From Prochlorococcus sp. AG-409-B05 (GTDB taxonomy: Bacteria > Cyanobacteriota > Cyanobacteriia > PCC-6307 > Cyanobiaceae), in NCBI GenBank assembly GCA_003216075.1, contig QCJK01000008.1:1-64000 (forward strand): 64,000 bases of DNA. The letters run 5' to 3'. A program made the translations under genes and the position numbers. Below are positions 18,071 through 29,777 of the stretch, piece by piece. The first letter of the stretch is position 1, and each line of letters starts with the position of its first letter. The notes beneath the pieces were generated by a model, which searched no databases, was not told the origin of the DNA, and was given only the letters and a program-made list of their open reading frames with translations.

Positions 18071-19195
18071 ATGGGTATAGGTAGCGGAAGCAAGTCCGGG
18101 TTAATGAAACTGGACGGAATAAATCCCAGTCAGTCAGCAAGAATTGAGGTCATAGGAGTTGGTGGCGGCGGAAGCAATGCTGTCAATCGAATGATCCTTA
18201 GTGACCTTCAAGGAGTGACTTATCGAGTCCTAAACACTGATGCTCAGGCGCTATTGCAATCTGCTTCTGAGAATAGAGTTCAGCTTGGACAAAGCCTGAC
18301 TAGAGGGCTAGGTGCAGGAGGAAATCCAACTATTGGTCAAAAAGCAGCCGAAGAGTCTCGAGCAGACCTTCAGCAAACCCTAGAAGGTACAGACCTTGTA
18401 TTTATTGCTGCTGGCATGGGAGGAGGTACAGGAACTGGAGCCGCTCCTGTTGTGGCTGAAGTGGCAAAAGAAAGCGGAGCATTAACCGTTGGAATTGTCA
18501 CTAAACCCTTTGGTTTTGAAGGGAAAAGAAGAATGCGACAAGCTGAAGAAGGAATATCCAGACTTGCAGAAAGCGTTGACACGCTAATAGTTATTCCAAA
18601 TGACAGGTTAAAAGATGTCATTGCTGGAGCTCCTTTACAAGAAGCTTTTAAAAGTGCGGATGATGTTCTTCGAATGGGTGTAAAAGGTATAAGTGACATC
18701 ATCACTTGCCCTGGGCTAGTAAATGTAGATTTTGCTGATGTGCGTTCCGTCATGACTGAAGCCGGAACTGCACTTCTTGGAATCGGAATCGGCTCAGGAC
18801 GATCTAGAGCAATTGAAGCTGCCCAAGCTGCTATAAATAGCCCACTACTAGAAGCAGCTCGAATTGATGGTGCAAAAGGTTGCGTAGTTAATATCAATGG
18901 CGGTAAAGACATGACCCTTGAGGACATGACTTCTGCCTCAGAGGTCATATATGACGTTGTAGATCCTGAGGCAAATATCATCGTGGGAGCAGTAGTTGAC
19001 GAAAAACTCGAAGGGGAAATACAAGTAACCGTTATTGCCACTGGTTTTTCTGGCAATCAACCATATCAAGCTAAAAGAGCAAGAAACAAACTCACTCCAC
19101 CATCAACAGCCTCAGGAAAACAAGAACTTAAAGAACCTGGCGCAAGCATTCCAGAATTCTTACGTATACGACAAATACGAAAAGATAAAAGCTGA
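18071..19195 (+). CDS. ftsZ: Cell division GTPase FtsZ
   Basis: 374 residues. Tubulin-like GTP-binding loop [15 protein letters not shown]-terminal [15 protein letters not shown], the T7 loop [11 protein letters not shown], and a C-terminal conserved peptide IPEFLRIRQ for partner binding. It polymerises into the division ring. The ATG at 18071 has no clear Shine-Dalgarno. A 228-codon minus-strand open frame inside it is a shadow. Confidence 0.97.
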   Translation: MGIGSGSKSGLMKLDGINPSQSARIEVIGVGGGGSNAVNRMILSDLQGVTYRVLNTDAQALLQSASENRVQLGQSLTRGLGAGGNPTIGQKAAEESRADLQQTLEGTDLVFIAAGMGGGTGTGAAPVVAEVAKESGALTVGIVTKPFGFEGKRRMRQAEEGISRLAESVDTLIVIPNDRLKDVIAGAPLQEAFKSADDVLRMGVKGISDIITCPGLVNVDFADVRSVMTEAGTALLGIGIGSGRSRAIEAAQAAINSPLLEAARIDGAKGCVVNINGGKDMTLEDMTSASEVIYDVVDPEANIIVGAVVDEKLEGEIQVTVIATGFSGNQPYQAKRARNKLTPPSTASGKQELKEPGASIPEFLRIRQIRKDKS

Positions 19196-19218
19196 ATAAA
19201 AACTAGTTGTAAATTATT

Positions 19219-19316
19219 GGTGACCCGGAATCCACGCCTGCACCAAGCATCCCGTTTGGCTGCTACCTTCCGGTCCTGACCAGATTTAGGCGTTGAAGCC
19301 GCATGGGTCCGAGTCA
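19219..19316 (-). ncRNA. ffs: Signal recognition particle RNA (4.5S type)
   Basis: On the minus strand the invariant SRP apical hairpin is present: TGGTCAGGACCGGAAGGTAGCAGCCA, i.e. GGTCAGG, the GGAA tetraloop, then AGCAGCC. The flanks pair (GACCC near the 5' end with GGGTC near the 3' end) and give about 98 nt, a normal length. The ends are estimated. It binds Ffh for cotranslational membrane targeting. It lies antisense between ftsZ and panB. Confidence 0.93.
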
Positions 19317-19359
19317 ACTAAATTCTAGCAATTAGGTTACTTACTTCTTGCCTCGATAA

Positions 19360-20175
19360 ATGCTTCCTGACGACTTAATTCGCTATAAAAAAACCGGAAG
19401 ACAGATAGCTATCCTGACTGCCTGGGATAGCCTTTCAGCGGCAATAGTTGAGGCTTCAGGAGCTGATGTGGTTCTTGTTGGAGACTCTCTTGCGATGGTG
19501 GCCCTTGGACATGCAACCACCCTCCCAGTGACCCTAGAGCAGATGCTCCATCACACCCAAGCAGTAGAGAGAGGATTCACCACAGCCCTAAAAGATCAAC
19601 CGCTCATCGTATGTGACCTACCTTTCCTCAGCTATCAATGTGGAGAAGAAAAGGCAGTAGCCGCAGCTGGGAGCCTATTAAAAAATTCGTGTGCTGCAGC
19701 CGTAAAAATTGAAGGGGCAGAACCAGAAACAATTGCCGTTATTGAACGACTAATAAGAACAGGGATCCCAGTCATGGGGCATCTTGGGTTGACCCCACAA
19801 GCAGTTCACAGATTGGGGTATCGACGCCAAGCTGAAGACAGCCTTAGTCAACAAAAAATAATCCAACAAGCCTTGCGTTTAGAAGAAGCAGGTTGTTTTT
19901 CTATTGTTCTCGAGCATGTACCTGATGCACTAGGAAGTAGCCTCAAAAAACAATTAAAAATCCCAGTCATAGGAATTGGTGCCGGTGAAGATTGTGATGG
20001 ACAAGTTCGAGTAACTGCTGACCTTATTGGTCTTAATGCTAAACAGCCCCCATTTAGTCCTGCCTTGATTGAAGGGCGTCAAATTTTTATTGAAGTTCTT
20101 CAAGGATGGGTTCATCAACAACATCTTGCAAAGAATTCCACCAAATCATCATCTGAACAAGAATATGATTACTAA
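19360..20175 (+). CDS. panB: 3-methyl-2-oxobutanoate hydroxymethyltransferase
   Basis: 271 residues. First step of pantothenate synthesis, adding a hydroxymethyl from methylene-THF to ketoisovalerate. Motifs are [25 protein letters not shown] (metal and substrate), [16 protein letters not shown] and VIGIGAG. The C-terminal about 20 residues run into hemW on the other strand; the enzyme core ends before that overlap. Confidence 0.95.
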   Translation: MLPDDLIRYKKTGRQIAILTAWDSLSAAIVEASGADVVLVGDSLAMVALGHATTLPVTLEQMLHHTQAVERGFTTALKDQPLIVCDLPFLSYQCGEEKAVAAAGSLLKNSCAAAVKIEGAEPETIAVIERLIRTGIPVMGHLGLTPQAVHRLGYRRQAEDSLSQQKIIQQALRLEEAGCFSIVLEHVPDALGSSLKKQLKIPVIGIGAGEDCDGQVRVTADLIGLNAKQPPFSPALIEGRQIFIEVLQGWVHQQHLAKNSTKSSSEQEYDY

Positions 20176-21361
20176 TCTCCATACCCTCAGGATCACTTAG
20201 ATATATACGCCGTCCACAGAATTTCAATAATCCTCTATCAATCGATTCTTTCCAGCATAATTTTAAAGCATTTAAATTATTTTCAAATTTGTTTTTGTCC
20301 CAATCACAACTTGTATATAATTCATCCAAAGAGACCCCCTCTCTTCGTCTTAAGCCAACAATCAATAGTTCATCCAAATCCCTAAATTTAAATTGATCAG
20401 AATTAATTGATTGATAAATATCTTTATTTTCTTGGATCTCAATCCATTTTTGATAATCTGCTCTTTTCCTAGGTCGCTTAATTCTTTTACCCCAAGGAGA
20501 ACTGGTCGCACCTAGTCCAAATCCCCACCACCCTCTACCACTCCAATAAACACGATTATGGCGTGAAGCATGTCCAGGCAAAGCAAAATTAGATATTTCA
20601 TATCTTGATAGTCCAACATCTTTAAGCATATAACTTGTCATGTAACTTATCTCTGCAGCGATGTCCTCATTGGGAATAGATAGTTCGCCTTTCTTTTCTT
20701 TCAAAGCAAAAACAGTGCCAGGTTCAATTGTCAGGTCATAAATGGACAAGTGAGGAGCGAAAGAATCAATGGCCTGATTAAGTTGATCTTTCCACGACAA
20801 AATACTTTGTCCTGGGAGATTTTGTATTAGATCCAAACTCCATGTTGAAAGAAACCCATTCTCATGAAAATCATTCAACCATTTGCACGATTGAACTAAA
20901 TGATCTCTAGTATGACGTCTTCCAAGCTTTTTTAAGAATTCATCATCAAAACTTTGTCCTCCAAGACTTATTCTATTTATGCCTGCCTCTATAAAACCTT
21001 CTAAATCATTCTCATTAAAACTAGCAGGGTCCACCTCAAGAGTGATCTCGGCACCACATTGCAATCCAAAGTGTTGCCGTAAAAGAATTATTAAAGATTT
21101 TATTTGAATAGGTGTTAATAATGAAGGTGTACCTCCTCCTATATAAATAGTAGATAAAGGTGTCCCTCCTTTAGCCAGAAGTATCTCTCGGTGCAAAAGT
21201 TTCAAATAAGATTTGATTGATTCACTCCCTGGCCCATTAGTAGCACTTGCTTTATCGCCCAAGGGGACAACGGCAAAATCACAGTAAAAGCAACGTCTAT
21301 GGCAGAAAGGAATATGCAAATATGCACTTCTTGGTGGATCCATAAAATCAAGTTCTTTCAT
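20087..21361 (-). CDS. hemW: HemW/HemN-like radical SAM protein
   Basis: 424 residues. Radical-SAM cluster [14 protein letters not shown] near residue 17-30, then [10 protein letters not shown], the EVDPASF strand, [17 protein letters not shown] and the C-terminal HemN domain. This short form, lacking the HemN N-terminal region, matches HemW, a haem-binding or haem-inserting protein; coproporphyrinogen oxidase activity should not be assumed. The 3' end overlaps panB by 89 bases, convergently. Confidence 0.9.
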   Translation of the reverse strand: MKELDFMDPPRSAYLHIPFCHRRCFYCDFAVVPLGDKASATNGPGSESIKSYLKLLHREILLAKGGTPLSTIYIGGGTPSLLTPIQIKSLIILLRQHFGLQCGAEITLEVDPASFNENDLEGFIEAGINRISLGGQSFDDEFLKKLGRRHTRDHLVQSCKWLNDFHENGFLSTWSLDLIQNLPGQSILSWKDQLNQAIDSFAPHLSIYDLTIEPGTVFALKEKKGELSIPNEDIAAEISYMTSYMLKDVGLSRYEISNFALPGHASRHNRVYWSGRGWWGFGLGATSSPWGKRIKRPRKRADYQKWIEIQENKDIYQSINSDQFKFRDLDELLIVGLRRREGVSLDELYTSCDWDKNKFENNLNALKLCWKESIDRGLLKFCGRRIYLSDPEGMEISNHILVQMMIWWNSLQDVVDEPILEELQ

Positions 21362-21458
21362 TACTCAATCTGTATAGGTGCGATGACCTTCACGAGCGAA
21401 GTCCACAAAAATCAATCATGCTGCTTGGAAACCAAAAGGAGATTCACAACCTGATCCA

Positions 21459-22604
21459 ATGGTGGGACTCCTCATCCTGGCTTTATTTCTACTCTCTGGA
21501 GCAGCCAGTGGATGGCTTGGAGCGGACTTGCTACCAAAAGAGATCCTGCAAGCAGTCTTACTAAAAGAAGGGATTTTGGAACAAGTTGGAAGCTTGCAAG
21601 ATCTCAAGTTTCTTCTCGCAGGATTTGGAGCTTTATTTGGTCTTATAGCAGGTTTCTTTTTCCAGCAACTAAGAAATAGGTTGATGAGGCAGATACGAAC
21701 TATGCCTACAGACCTATTAGTCAGCAGGGCATTAGGTCTTATCCTTGGGTTGCTTGTTGCTAATCTTGTACTAGCTCCAATATTACTTTTACCATTACCT
21801 TGGAAAGTAATTTTTGTAAAACCTCTTGCAGCAGTACTTAGCAATATTTTCTTTGGAGTTCTTGGCTATAACCTGGCGGAAGATCATGGCCGAACATTAT
21901 TAAGACTATTCAATCCAAATAGTGCAGAAGCTCTTCTTGTGGCCGAAGGAATACTTACTCCAGCCAGTGCAAAGATATTAGATACAAGCATAATTATCGA
22001 TGGTCGAATAAATTCGCTATTAGCTTCCGGATTAATTGAAGGTCAAGTAATTGTGTCTCAATCAGTGATAGATGAATTGCAAAAACTTGCCGACTCAAGT
22101 AATAATGAAAAAAGGTCAAAAGGACGAAGGGGACTTAAGCTTCTTACTGACTTACGCAGGGACTATGGCAGAAGAGTTGTAGTAAACAATACAAGATATC
22201 AAGGCGAAGGTACAGATGAACGCTTATTAAAGTTAGCAGAAGATACAGGTGGTCTTCTTATAACCTCTGATTTTAATTTGGCTCAAGTAGCTAAGGTAAA
22301 AGAGATCAAGATCTTAAATTTAAGTGAATTAGTAATTGCATTAAGACCTGATGTCCAACCAGGAGAGAAATTAAATCTTAAGATAGTCAGAGAAGGTAAA
22401 GAAGACAATCAAGGTGTTGGATATTTAGAAGATGGGACAATGGTTGTCATAGAAGGAGCCAAAGATGCAATAGGAACACGACTTGAAATCGTTATCACTG
22501 GAGCATTACAAACATCTACCGGCAGAATGATATTTGGCAAGCCAAACAAAAAAACAAATCCACCTTCACAGACATTAAGTAAAACAAATACTCCTTCTGG
22601 CTAG
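21459..22604 (+). CDS. Membrane PIN-TRAM domain protein (YacL-like)
   Basis: 381 residues. Four hydrophobic helices in the first about 135 residues, then a PIN nuclease-like domain with ILDTSIIIDGRI (acidic residues), SQSVIDELQKLADSS and LITSDFNLAQVA, and a C-terminal TRAM RNA-binding domain (GVGYLEDGTMVVIEGA). The acidic PIN residues look intact, so RNase activity is possible. It is upstream of the clp genes and probably cotranscribed, since clpR starts 40 bases later. Confidence 0.88.
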   Translation: MVGLLILALFLLSGAASGWLGADLLPKEILQAVLLKEGILEQVGSLQDLKFLLAGFGALFGLIAGFFFQQLRNRLMRQIRTMPTDLLVSRALGLILGLLVANLVLAPILLLPLPWKVIFVKPLAAVLSNIFFGVLGYNLAEDHGRTLLRLFNPNSAEALLVAEGILTPASAKILDTSIIIDGRINSLLASGLIEGQVIVSQSVIDELQKLADSSNNEKRSKGRRGLKLLTDLRRDYGRRVVVNNTRYQGEGTDERLLKLAEDTGGLLITSDFNLAQVAKVKEIKILNLSELVIALRPDVQPGEKLNLKIVREGKEDNQGVGYLEDGTMVVIEGAKDAIGTRLEIVITGALQTSTGRMIFGKPNKKTNPPSQTLSKTNTPSG

Positions 22605-22644
22605 ATTTAGCTAGGCTCCGAGTTATGCAAAAGCCTTGTTGGAA

Positions 22645-23316
22645 ATGACGGTGTCCGCCCCTTACTACGGCGATTCAACTGTGATGCGCACACCCCCTCC
22701 GGATCTGCCATCACTCTTACTCAAAGAACGAATTGTTTATCTAGGACTTCCATTGTTCTCGGACGATGATTCTAAGCGACAGCTGGGCATTGATGTCACT
22801 GAATTAATCATTGCACAGTTGCTATATCTAGAATTTGACAATCCTGAAAAACCTATTTACTTCTACATCAACTCAACAGGAACCAGCTGGTATACAGGTG
22901 ATGCAATTGGTTTCGAAACAGAAGCTTTTGCTATTTGCGACACCCTCAGTTATATCAAGCCTCCTGTGCACACAATATGTATTGGGCAAGCAATGGGAAC
23001 TGCAGCAGTTATCCTCTCAGCAGGGTCAAAAGGACAAAGAGCTGCGCTTCCACATGCCTCAATAGTTCTTCACCAACCAAGGAGTGGTGCAAAAGGTCAA
23101 GCCACTGATATTCAAATTCGGGCTAAAGAGGTTATACACAATAAACAAGCAATGCTTGGAATCCTTTCTAAAAATACCGGTCGCAGTGTAGAACAACTAT
23201 CCAAAGATTCTGACCGTATGAGTTATCTGAGCCCTCATCAAGCAGTTGAATATGGCCTCATCGATCGCGTTCTAGAAAGTCGTAAGGACCTCCCAACTTC
23301 AAACCCACCTGCTTAA
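22645..23316 (+). CDS. clpR: ClpR, catalytically inactive ClpP-like subunit
   Basis: 223 residues from ATG 22645 (a TTG 9 bases earlier is also in frame). The ClpP fold is complete, but the nucleophile motif GLAASMGAF of the neighbouring ClpP reads GQAMGTAAV here, so the active-site Ser is replaced. The His (IVLHQP) and the Asp region (SDRMSY) remain. In cyanobacteria ClpR forms a mixed ring with a ClpP subunit, probably the one encoded next. A TGTSWYTGD insertion-like segment replaces the usual GG-SVTAG. Confidence 0.92.
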   Translation: MTVSAPYYGDSTVMRTPPPDLPSLLLKERIVYLGLPLFSDDDSKRQLGIDVTELIIAQLLYLEFDNPEKPIYFYINSTGTSWYTGDAIGFETEAFAICDTLSYIKPPVHTICIGQAMGTAAVILSAGSKGQRAALPHASIVLHQPRSGAKGQATDIQIRAKEVIHNKQAMLGILSKNTGRSVEQLSKDSDRMSYLSPHQAVEYGLIDRVLESRKDLPTSNPPA

Positions 23317-23408
23317 AAACATAAATGAACACTTAATAGAACCCGTATCTACCAAATCATCTATCTTTATTACAACGATTTTTTAACTGCCGTTCATCAA
23401 TTTCTACA

Positions 23409-24011
23409 ATGCCAATAGGTACTCCCAGCGTTCCTTATCGACTCCCAGGAAGCCAATTAGAGCGATGGGTTGACATTTATACAAGACTTGGTGCGGAAAG
23501 GATCCTTTTCCTAGGACAAGAAGTTAATGACGGCGTAGCCAATAGTCTTGTAGCTCAAATGCTGTACCTCGATTCAGAGGACAGTAGTAAGCCAATTTAT
23601 TTATATATCAACAGCCCAGGAGGATCAGTTACAGCAGGTTTGGCGATCTACGACACAATGCAATATGTCAAGAGCGATGTAGTAACCATTTGCGTTGGAT
23701 TAGCTGCATCAATGGGTGCATTCTTATTAGGCGCTGGATCAAAAGGGAAAAGAGTTGCCTTACCTCACAGCAGAATAATGATTCATCAACCGCTGGGAGG
23801 AACAGCTCAAAGACAAGCAAGTGACATCGAAATAGAAGCAAAAGAGATTCTTCGAATCAAAGAAATGTTAAATAGATCTATGGCTTCAATGACTGGACAG
23901 ACTTTCGAAAAAATCGAGAAAGATACTGACAGAGACTACTTTCTGAGTGCCGATGAAGCCAAGGAATATGGCTTAATTGATAGAGTCATCTCTCACCCTA
24001 ATGAAGCTTAA
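23409..24011 (+). CDS. clpP: ATP-dependent Clp protease proteolytic subunit
   Basis: 200 residues with intact catalytic triad: Ser101 in GLAASMGAF, His126 in IMIHQPLGG, and Asp in DTDRDYF. It forms the proteolytic chamber fed by ClpC or ClpX, here most likely as a ClpP-ClpR mixed ring (ClpP3 type by context). It lies 92 bases after clpR. Confidence 0.95.
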   Translation: MPIGTPSVPYRLPGSQLERWVDIYTRLGAERILFLGQEVNDGVANSLVAQMLYLDSEDSSKPIYLYINSPGGSVTAGLAIYDTMQYVKSDVVTICVGLAASMGAFLLGAGSKGKRVALPHSRIMIHQPLGGTAQRQASDIEIEAKEILRIKEMLNRSMASMTGQTFEKIEKDTDRDYFLSADEAKEYGLIDRVISHPNEA

Positions 24012-24077
24012 TTTAAATTGGAATTAAATATAAACTCAACATAAACTCAACCATATTCCTAGGGAAATCTTAATTCA

Positions 24078-24179
24078 ATGTCTCCTAGCATTGTTACAAC
24101 TCTAGTATTTTCACGAGAAATGATTCTTGATCATCTGAAAAAAAATCACATTCATCGCCCTCTTTTGCCTAAGCTCTGA
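24078..24179 (+). CDS. Possible 33-residue conserved small protein
   Basis: An open frame in the 198-base gap between clpP and ilvC. It reads MSPSIVTTLVFSREMILDHL and then a basic tail ending RPLLPKL, and ends in TGA 30 bases before ilvC. The amphipathic start and basic tail look protein-like. No family is recognised with confidence. A direct repeat ATAAACTCAAC occurs twice just upstream (about 24,030-24,050). Confidence 0.4.
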   Translation: MSPSIVTTLVFSREMILDHLKKNHIHRPLLPKL

Positions 24180-24197
24180 ACTTGATCTCTTGACTGA

Positions 24198-26221
<2,024 letters not shown>

Positions 26222-26223
26222 GG

Positions 26224-26901
26224 TCAATATGCACCTCGGTCTGAAGGAAGCAACAAGACTCGAAATGTCCTTAATATTATAAAAAAATCAAGAAAGAATG
26301 ATCTGTTTCTTGCATAAGAGATATCAAGATCTACTCTCTTTTGATAGCTAAGATTATTTCTACCACTAACCTGCCATAAACCTGTCAGGCCAGGACGTAC
26401 AGAGGCAACTTCTACCATCTTATTGCCGTACCTTTCAAGTTCCTTTTCGACTATTGGTCTTGGCCCTACAACACTCATATCACCCTTTAAAACATTAAAG
26501 AACTGAGGAAGTTCATCAAGGCTGGAACGTCTTAAGAAACTTCCAATAGAAGTTATTCTTGGATCCTTACGAAGTTTAAAATCTCTCTCAAATTCAATTT
26601 TCAATAAAGGAGATTTATCTAATACATTTAATAACTGATCCTCAGCATCAGCACGCATAGTACGAAATTTAATACACCCAAAACGAGAATTATTTCGACC
26701 TACCCTTTCTTGAACATAAAATATAGGTCCTGGCGAACTAAATTTAACTAACAGAGCGATACAAACAAAAACAGGAAAACCAAAGATTAAGACAATAGCA
26801 GAAAATATCACATCACAGCATCGCTTAATTGATCTTCCCCTAAGAGACTGTTCTCTGCCAAGTAATGGCCGATTGAATTTTGAAGATGAAAGGGGAACCA
26901 C
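26224..26901 (-). CDS. Undecaprenyl-phosphate sugar phosphotransferase (initiating PGT)
   Basis: 225 residues from GTG. One membrane hairpin near residues 30-52 is followed by the bacterial sugar-transferase core: FKFRT-like IKFRTMR, RRSSLDELPQFFNVLKGDMS, VGPRP and RPGLTGLWQVSGR. It transfers a sugar phosphate onto undecaprenyl phosphate, starting a polysaccharide repeat unit. This is the left border of the glycan island; cbiB ends 2 bases away on the other strand. Confidence 0.9.
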   Translation of the reverse strand: MVPLSSSKFNRPLLGREQSLRGRSIKRCCDVIFSAIVLIFGFPVFVCIALLVKFSSPGPIFYVQERVGRNNSRFGCIKFRTMRADAEDQLLNVLDKSPLLKIEFERDFKLRKDPRITSIGSFLRRSSLDELPQFFNVLKGDMSVVGPRPIVEKELERYGNKMVEVASVRPGLTGLWQVSGRNNLSYQKRVDLDISYARNRSFFLDFFIILRTFRVLLLPSDRGAY

Positions 26902-27051
26902 AGAGAAAATTTCCTAGGGTCTATACAAACTGAGGATGGTCAGCAATGGGGACAACCTTAAAGAAGAAGAAGAAAAAAACTCTCCTACCAGTCATAGCTA
27001 AAAAAAACTGCAAACTGTAATCCCTTAATAGAAGGAGGGTCACTTACTTGA

Positions 27052-27123
27052 ATGGCAGTTTGGGCTGCATGGTGTCTCATAATGCTGATCCTATGCATAA
27101 TTAAACAGCCTGAGAAACTTTAA
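27052..27123 (+). CDS. Possible 23-residue membrane miniprotein
   Basis: MAVWAAWCLIMLILCIIKQ then PEKL and TAA: one membrane helix with a short charged tail. An AAGGAGG (27032-27038) lies 13 bases upstream, a long spacer. It sits inside a 698-base gap (26,902-27,599). Apart from two hairpins annotated separately, I see nothing else supportable in the gap. It does not match the small photosystem or cytochrome b6f subunits I know. Confidence 0.35.
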   Translation: MAVWAAWCLIMLILCIIKQPEKL

Positions 27124-27161
27124 GAGTGAACGAATCAACACCATTATTAATACAACTAAAA

Positions 27162-27188
27162 GTTTGCAAGATTGCAACTCTTGCAAAC
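27162..27188 (+). repeat. Perfect 10-bp inverted repeat (hairpin)
   Basis: GTTTGCAAGA and TCTTGCAAAC are separated by a 7-base loop, TTGCAAC, that itself repeats part of the arm. It lies 38 bases after the small membrane ORF. There is no T-run, so an ordinary Rho-independent terminator is unlikely; a protein-binding palindrome or RNA stem is possible. Confidence 0.6.
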
Positions 27189-27462
27189 GCATTATCAAGC
27201 AAGCCAAAAGCAAAAGCGAAAGCCTACAAAAGGCAATTCCACAAGTCTTAATACCACATAGACGTACATACTTAGCCTGATCATATAATCTTGAAAATTC
27301 GTTGCCAAAAGTGCCTTAGAGGTTCTCTAATGGGTTCTAGAATAACCATCAGGAAATAGATCCTTCTCTTCCACCTACAAAGATAAAGCTTTTTTGTAGT
27401 CTGACAAAAATTAAAGCTATTAAATTCAATGCTTCGATGGCAACTTAATAGAGACAAACAAA

Positions 27463-27477
27463 AGTCTACTCTAGACT
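27463..27477 (+). repeat. Short inverted repeat AGTCTA-CTC-TAGACT
   Basis: Two perfect 6-base arms with a 3-base centre, about 120 bases before the start of the next gene. It could be an operator-like site or chance in A+T-rich DNA. Confidence 0.3.
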
Positions 27478-27599
27478 GTCGTAAAAATCTATCGCAATCT
27501 ACAATAGGATAGATAATCTAAAAGAGTTTCAAAAGGGTTTGCACTATTAACTTTGAAAGCAGCTTATAGTGACAATGAAAATCTATAGGACAAAGGAGC

Positions 27600-28031
27600 A
27601 TGTCAAAGCCAATTGAATTCGGAGAATTCTACAAGCTTATAAAAAGCAAAAAGAAAAAGGGCAACAAAGATAACAAAGATTTGGATGTTTTACTTGGAGA
27701 ATATGAGGAAGGAAAAAAAGCCGAGTCTGATTTCGATCAACTTGGACAAATATTTTGTTTTATTGGAATTAAAGAACTATATAACTATACTGGTATTGAA
27801 GACATAAGTGAAATCTCATTATTAGATAAGAACATTTGGGATTATCTTACAATAAGAATGAAAAGAAATTTATCAGAATATATTAAAATAAGGATGATTG
27901 AACATGTAGAATCAACTGATTTACTGGCCGAAATAGCAAATAAGTGGAAATCAGAAGAAGATGTGTTGAAAAAAAACCTAGAAGGATTAGCAGAATACGT
28001 AACCGAGGGTATCGTAGAGATTATTATATGA
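27600..28031 (+). CDS. Hypothetical acidic/basic soluble protein, 143 residues
   Basis: It starts MSKPIEFGEFYKLIKSKKKK, a very basic stretch, then a mostly helical acidic body (LLGEYEEGKKAESDFDQLG, ending EYVTEGIVEIII). No family is recognised. A GGAG sits just 1 base from the ATG, closer than normal, but no other canonical start exists after the in-frame TGA. It is alone at the left end of the glycan island after a long gap, and does not look like a glycan enzyme. Confidence 0.6.
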   Translation: MSKPIEFGEFYKLIKSKKKKGNKDNKDLDVLLGEYEEGKKAESDFDQLGQIFCFIGIKELYNYTGIEDISEISLLDKNIWDYLTIRMKRNLSEYIKIRMIEHVESTDLLAEIANKWKSEEDVLKKNLEGLAEYVTEGIVEIII

Positions 28032-28168
28032 GCATGGAATTTTTGTTTTAACTATTAGGATCAATATACCTAGGAGATGATCACGATTTACCTTTGTGTA
28101 CATAAAGGAGGCTTAACTCAATATCAGAAAGAGTGTTAACATACAATTAGAATGCAATTGTAATTTCA

Positions 28169-29686
28169 GTGAAGTGGGACACAGGGAAACAACTTCTCAA
28201 GGCACATTTATGTACATGTCAACTTATGAAGTTTCAACTTGAATCTGCATTAGCAGTTGATACTCTTCATGCTGACCAGATTGTCGTGCTGCATAATATT
28301 GAGAAATCAATACCAAGCCAAGAAACTAATAATAAATACCTTATAAATTCTCTGATAGATTCATTTCGTACAACATTCCAAGCCATTCCCCCAAATGGTT
28401 CAGTCAGCCTTCCTGATGCAACAAGCTATCCCTACTTTTACGAGGCACTAAAACATTGGGATATAATAAAAATTGACAAAACAAAAAAACTATCACGGCA
28501 TGACAATATAACTTTATACACGGAAATAAGGCAGAATGAGATTTTATTCCTAGATATGCTGGTCGAAAGATCCTTTGGGCATTATCTAAGAATATTTGAG
28601 TGGATATTAATCACATTTTTAATTGGAAGGTGTAATAAGCCATTACATATATTCCTTGGAGATCCAAGGTTATCGACAATACCTAATCTCCCTGAAATTA
28701 TTTATTGGGTTCCAAATCTACATCTACATACTCTTACAGATTCTAAGATTAAAGTATCATTACTAAAGGCATATTGCGATTCTGGCTTTGGATCCAATAT
28801 GGCAAAAGAAGCATTAACATCCTTATATCAAAAAACAGGGATTGAATCAGAGTTCTGTTATTCTAAAGAGACAATCTCACTTTTTGAAAAGAAAAGTGAA
28901 GACGATATAATCCTGAGCAAGGCTCAGCAAGTCCTCAAGAAGAAATTACTTGCAAACAAAAAATTAAACAATTCTATTCTAAATTTCTTTACATCTTCTG
29001 AGACTAATCAAAAGAAAATAGGAGTCATTAATAGAGATTCTTTATACGTAGGTGAAGGGCAAAGTTGGAGAGATTCCGAAATCTCAAAATTCAACAAGGC
29101 AATCAACAGTTGCATCAACAATAAATATGCAATAGTAAGGTTAAACAAAGTTGGTATGCCCGTTGAAATTGAGCATAATCAAATTATAGATTTTACAATG
29201 CATGAAGTATCTTTCATCGATCAACTATATGGAATGAGCAATATTGATTACTTCATAGGTACTTCAACTGGAGCCAGTGATTATCCAACAAGGCTTTTTG
29301 GAATTCCATCACTTTTACTTGATTCTGCTGTTGTTTATGAGTGTGGCTTCTCTGGTCAGATTGTACACGCACCTAAACGTATATTTGTATCAAATACAAA
29401 ACAGTTAAAAGAGTCCAATCTAAAAGAATTGATAAACTTCTTTTTCAGAGGTCAGTGGTCACTTGACCAATGCAATAAATATGGTTTAGGAATTAGGCCT
29501 CTAAATGAAGATGAGATAGATGAAATTATAATAAGGTTTCTATCTCGCAAAGGTTCATATTCTCTATACAAGACATCCTATGGCCTGACATCAAGCTATG
29601 GAGAGTTTCCTGACATATCTAATACATTTTTAGATGACATCACCTATAAAGACATCAAAGATATTCTAATTAGATATGCAGTTTGA
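28169..29686 (+). CDS. Putative glycosyltransferase (TIGR04372-like)
   Basis: 505 residues from GTG, the first canonical start after a TAG; an ATG at 28226 is an alternative. The C-terminal third has IDYFIGTSTGASDYPTRLFGIPSLL, a pattern I associate with a glycosyltransferase-like family of capsule clusters (TIGR04372), with GIPSLLLDS as the nucleotide-sugar side. The N-terminal 270 residues show no recognised domain. It lies alone on the plus strand between the 143-residue gene and the minus-strand operon. Confidence 0.55.
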   Translation: MKWDTGKQLLKAHLCTCQLMKFQLESALAVDTLHADQIVVLHNIEKSIPSQETNNKYLINSLIDSFRTTFQAIPPNGSVSLPDATSYPYFYEALKHWDIIKIDKTKKLSRHDNITLYTEIRQNEILFLDMLVERSFGHYLRIFEWILITFLIGRCNKPLHIFLGDPRLSTIPNLPEIIYWVPNLHLHTLTDSKIKVSLLKAYCDSGFGSNMAKEALTSLYQKTGIESEFCYSKETISLFEKKSEDDIILSKAQQVLKKKLLANKKLNNSILNFFTSSETNQKKIGVINRDSLYVGEGQSWRDSEISKFNKAINSCINNKYAIVRLNKVGMPVEIEHNQIIDFTMHEVSFIDQLYGMSNIDYFIGTSTGASDYPTRLFGIPSLLLDSAVVYECGFSGQIVHAPKRIFVSNTKQLKESNLKELINFFFRGQWSLDQCNKYGLGIRPLNEDEIDEIIIRFLSRKGSYSLYKTSYGLTSSYGEFPDISNTFLDDITYKDIKDILIRYAV

Positions 29687-29777
29687 TTAATTTATAAATA
29701 AAATTAGATCTACACAGATAAATCATTTAGTTAAAAGTCCAAAAGACAACTCAGGTAATTCCTTCACACAAATAACT

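Noticed and set aside
18370-19056. 228-codon minus-strand ORF within ftsZ
   Set aside because: Complementary strand of a strongly conserved gene; no protein-like features.
27052-27123. Match to a photosystem or cytochrome b6f small subunit
   Set aside because: The sequence does not fit the Psb, Psa or Pet peptides I remember; only the size and helix are similar.
27162-27188. Rho-independent terminator
   Set aside because: The stem is perfect but there is no T-run on either side.
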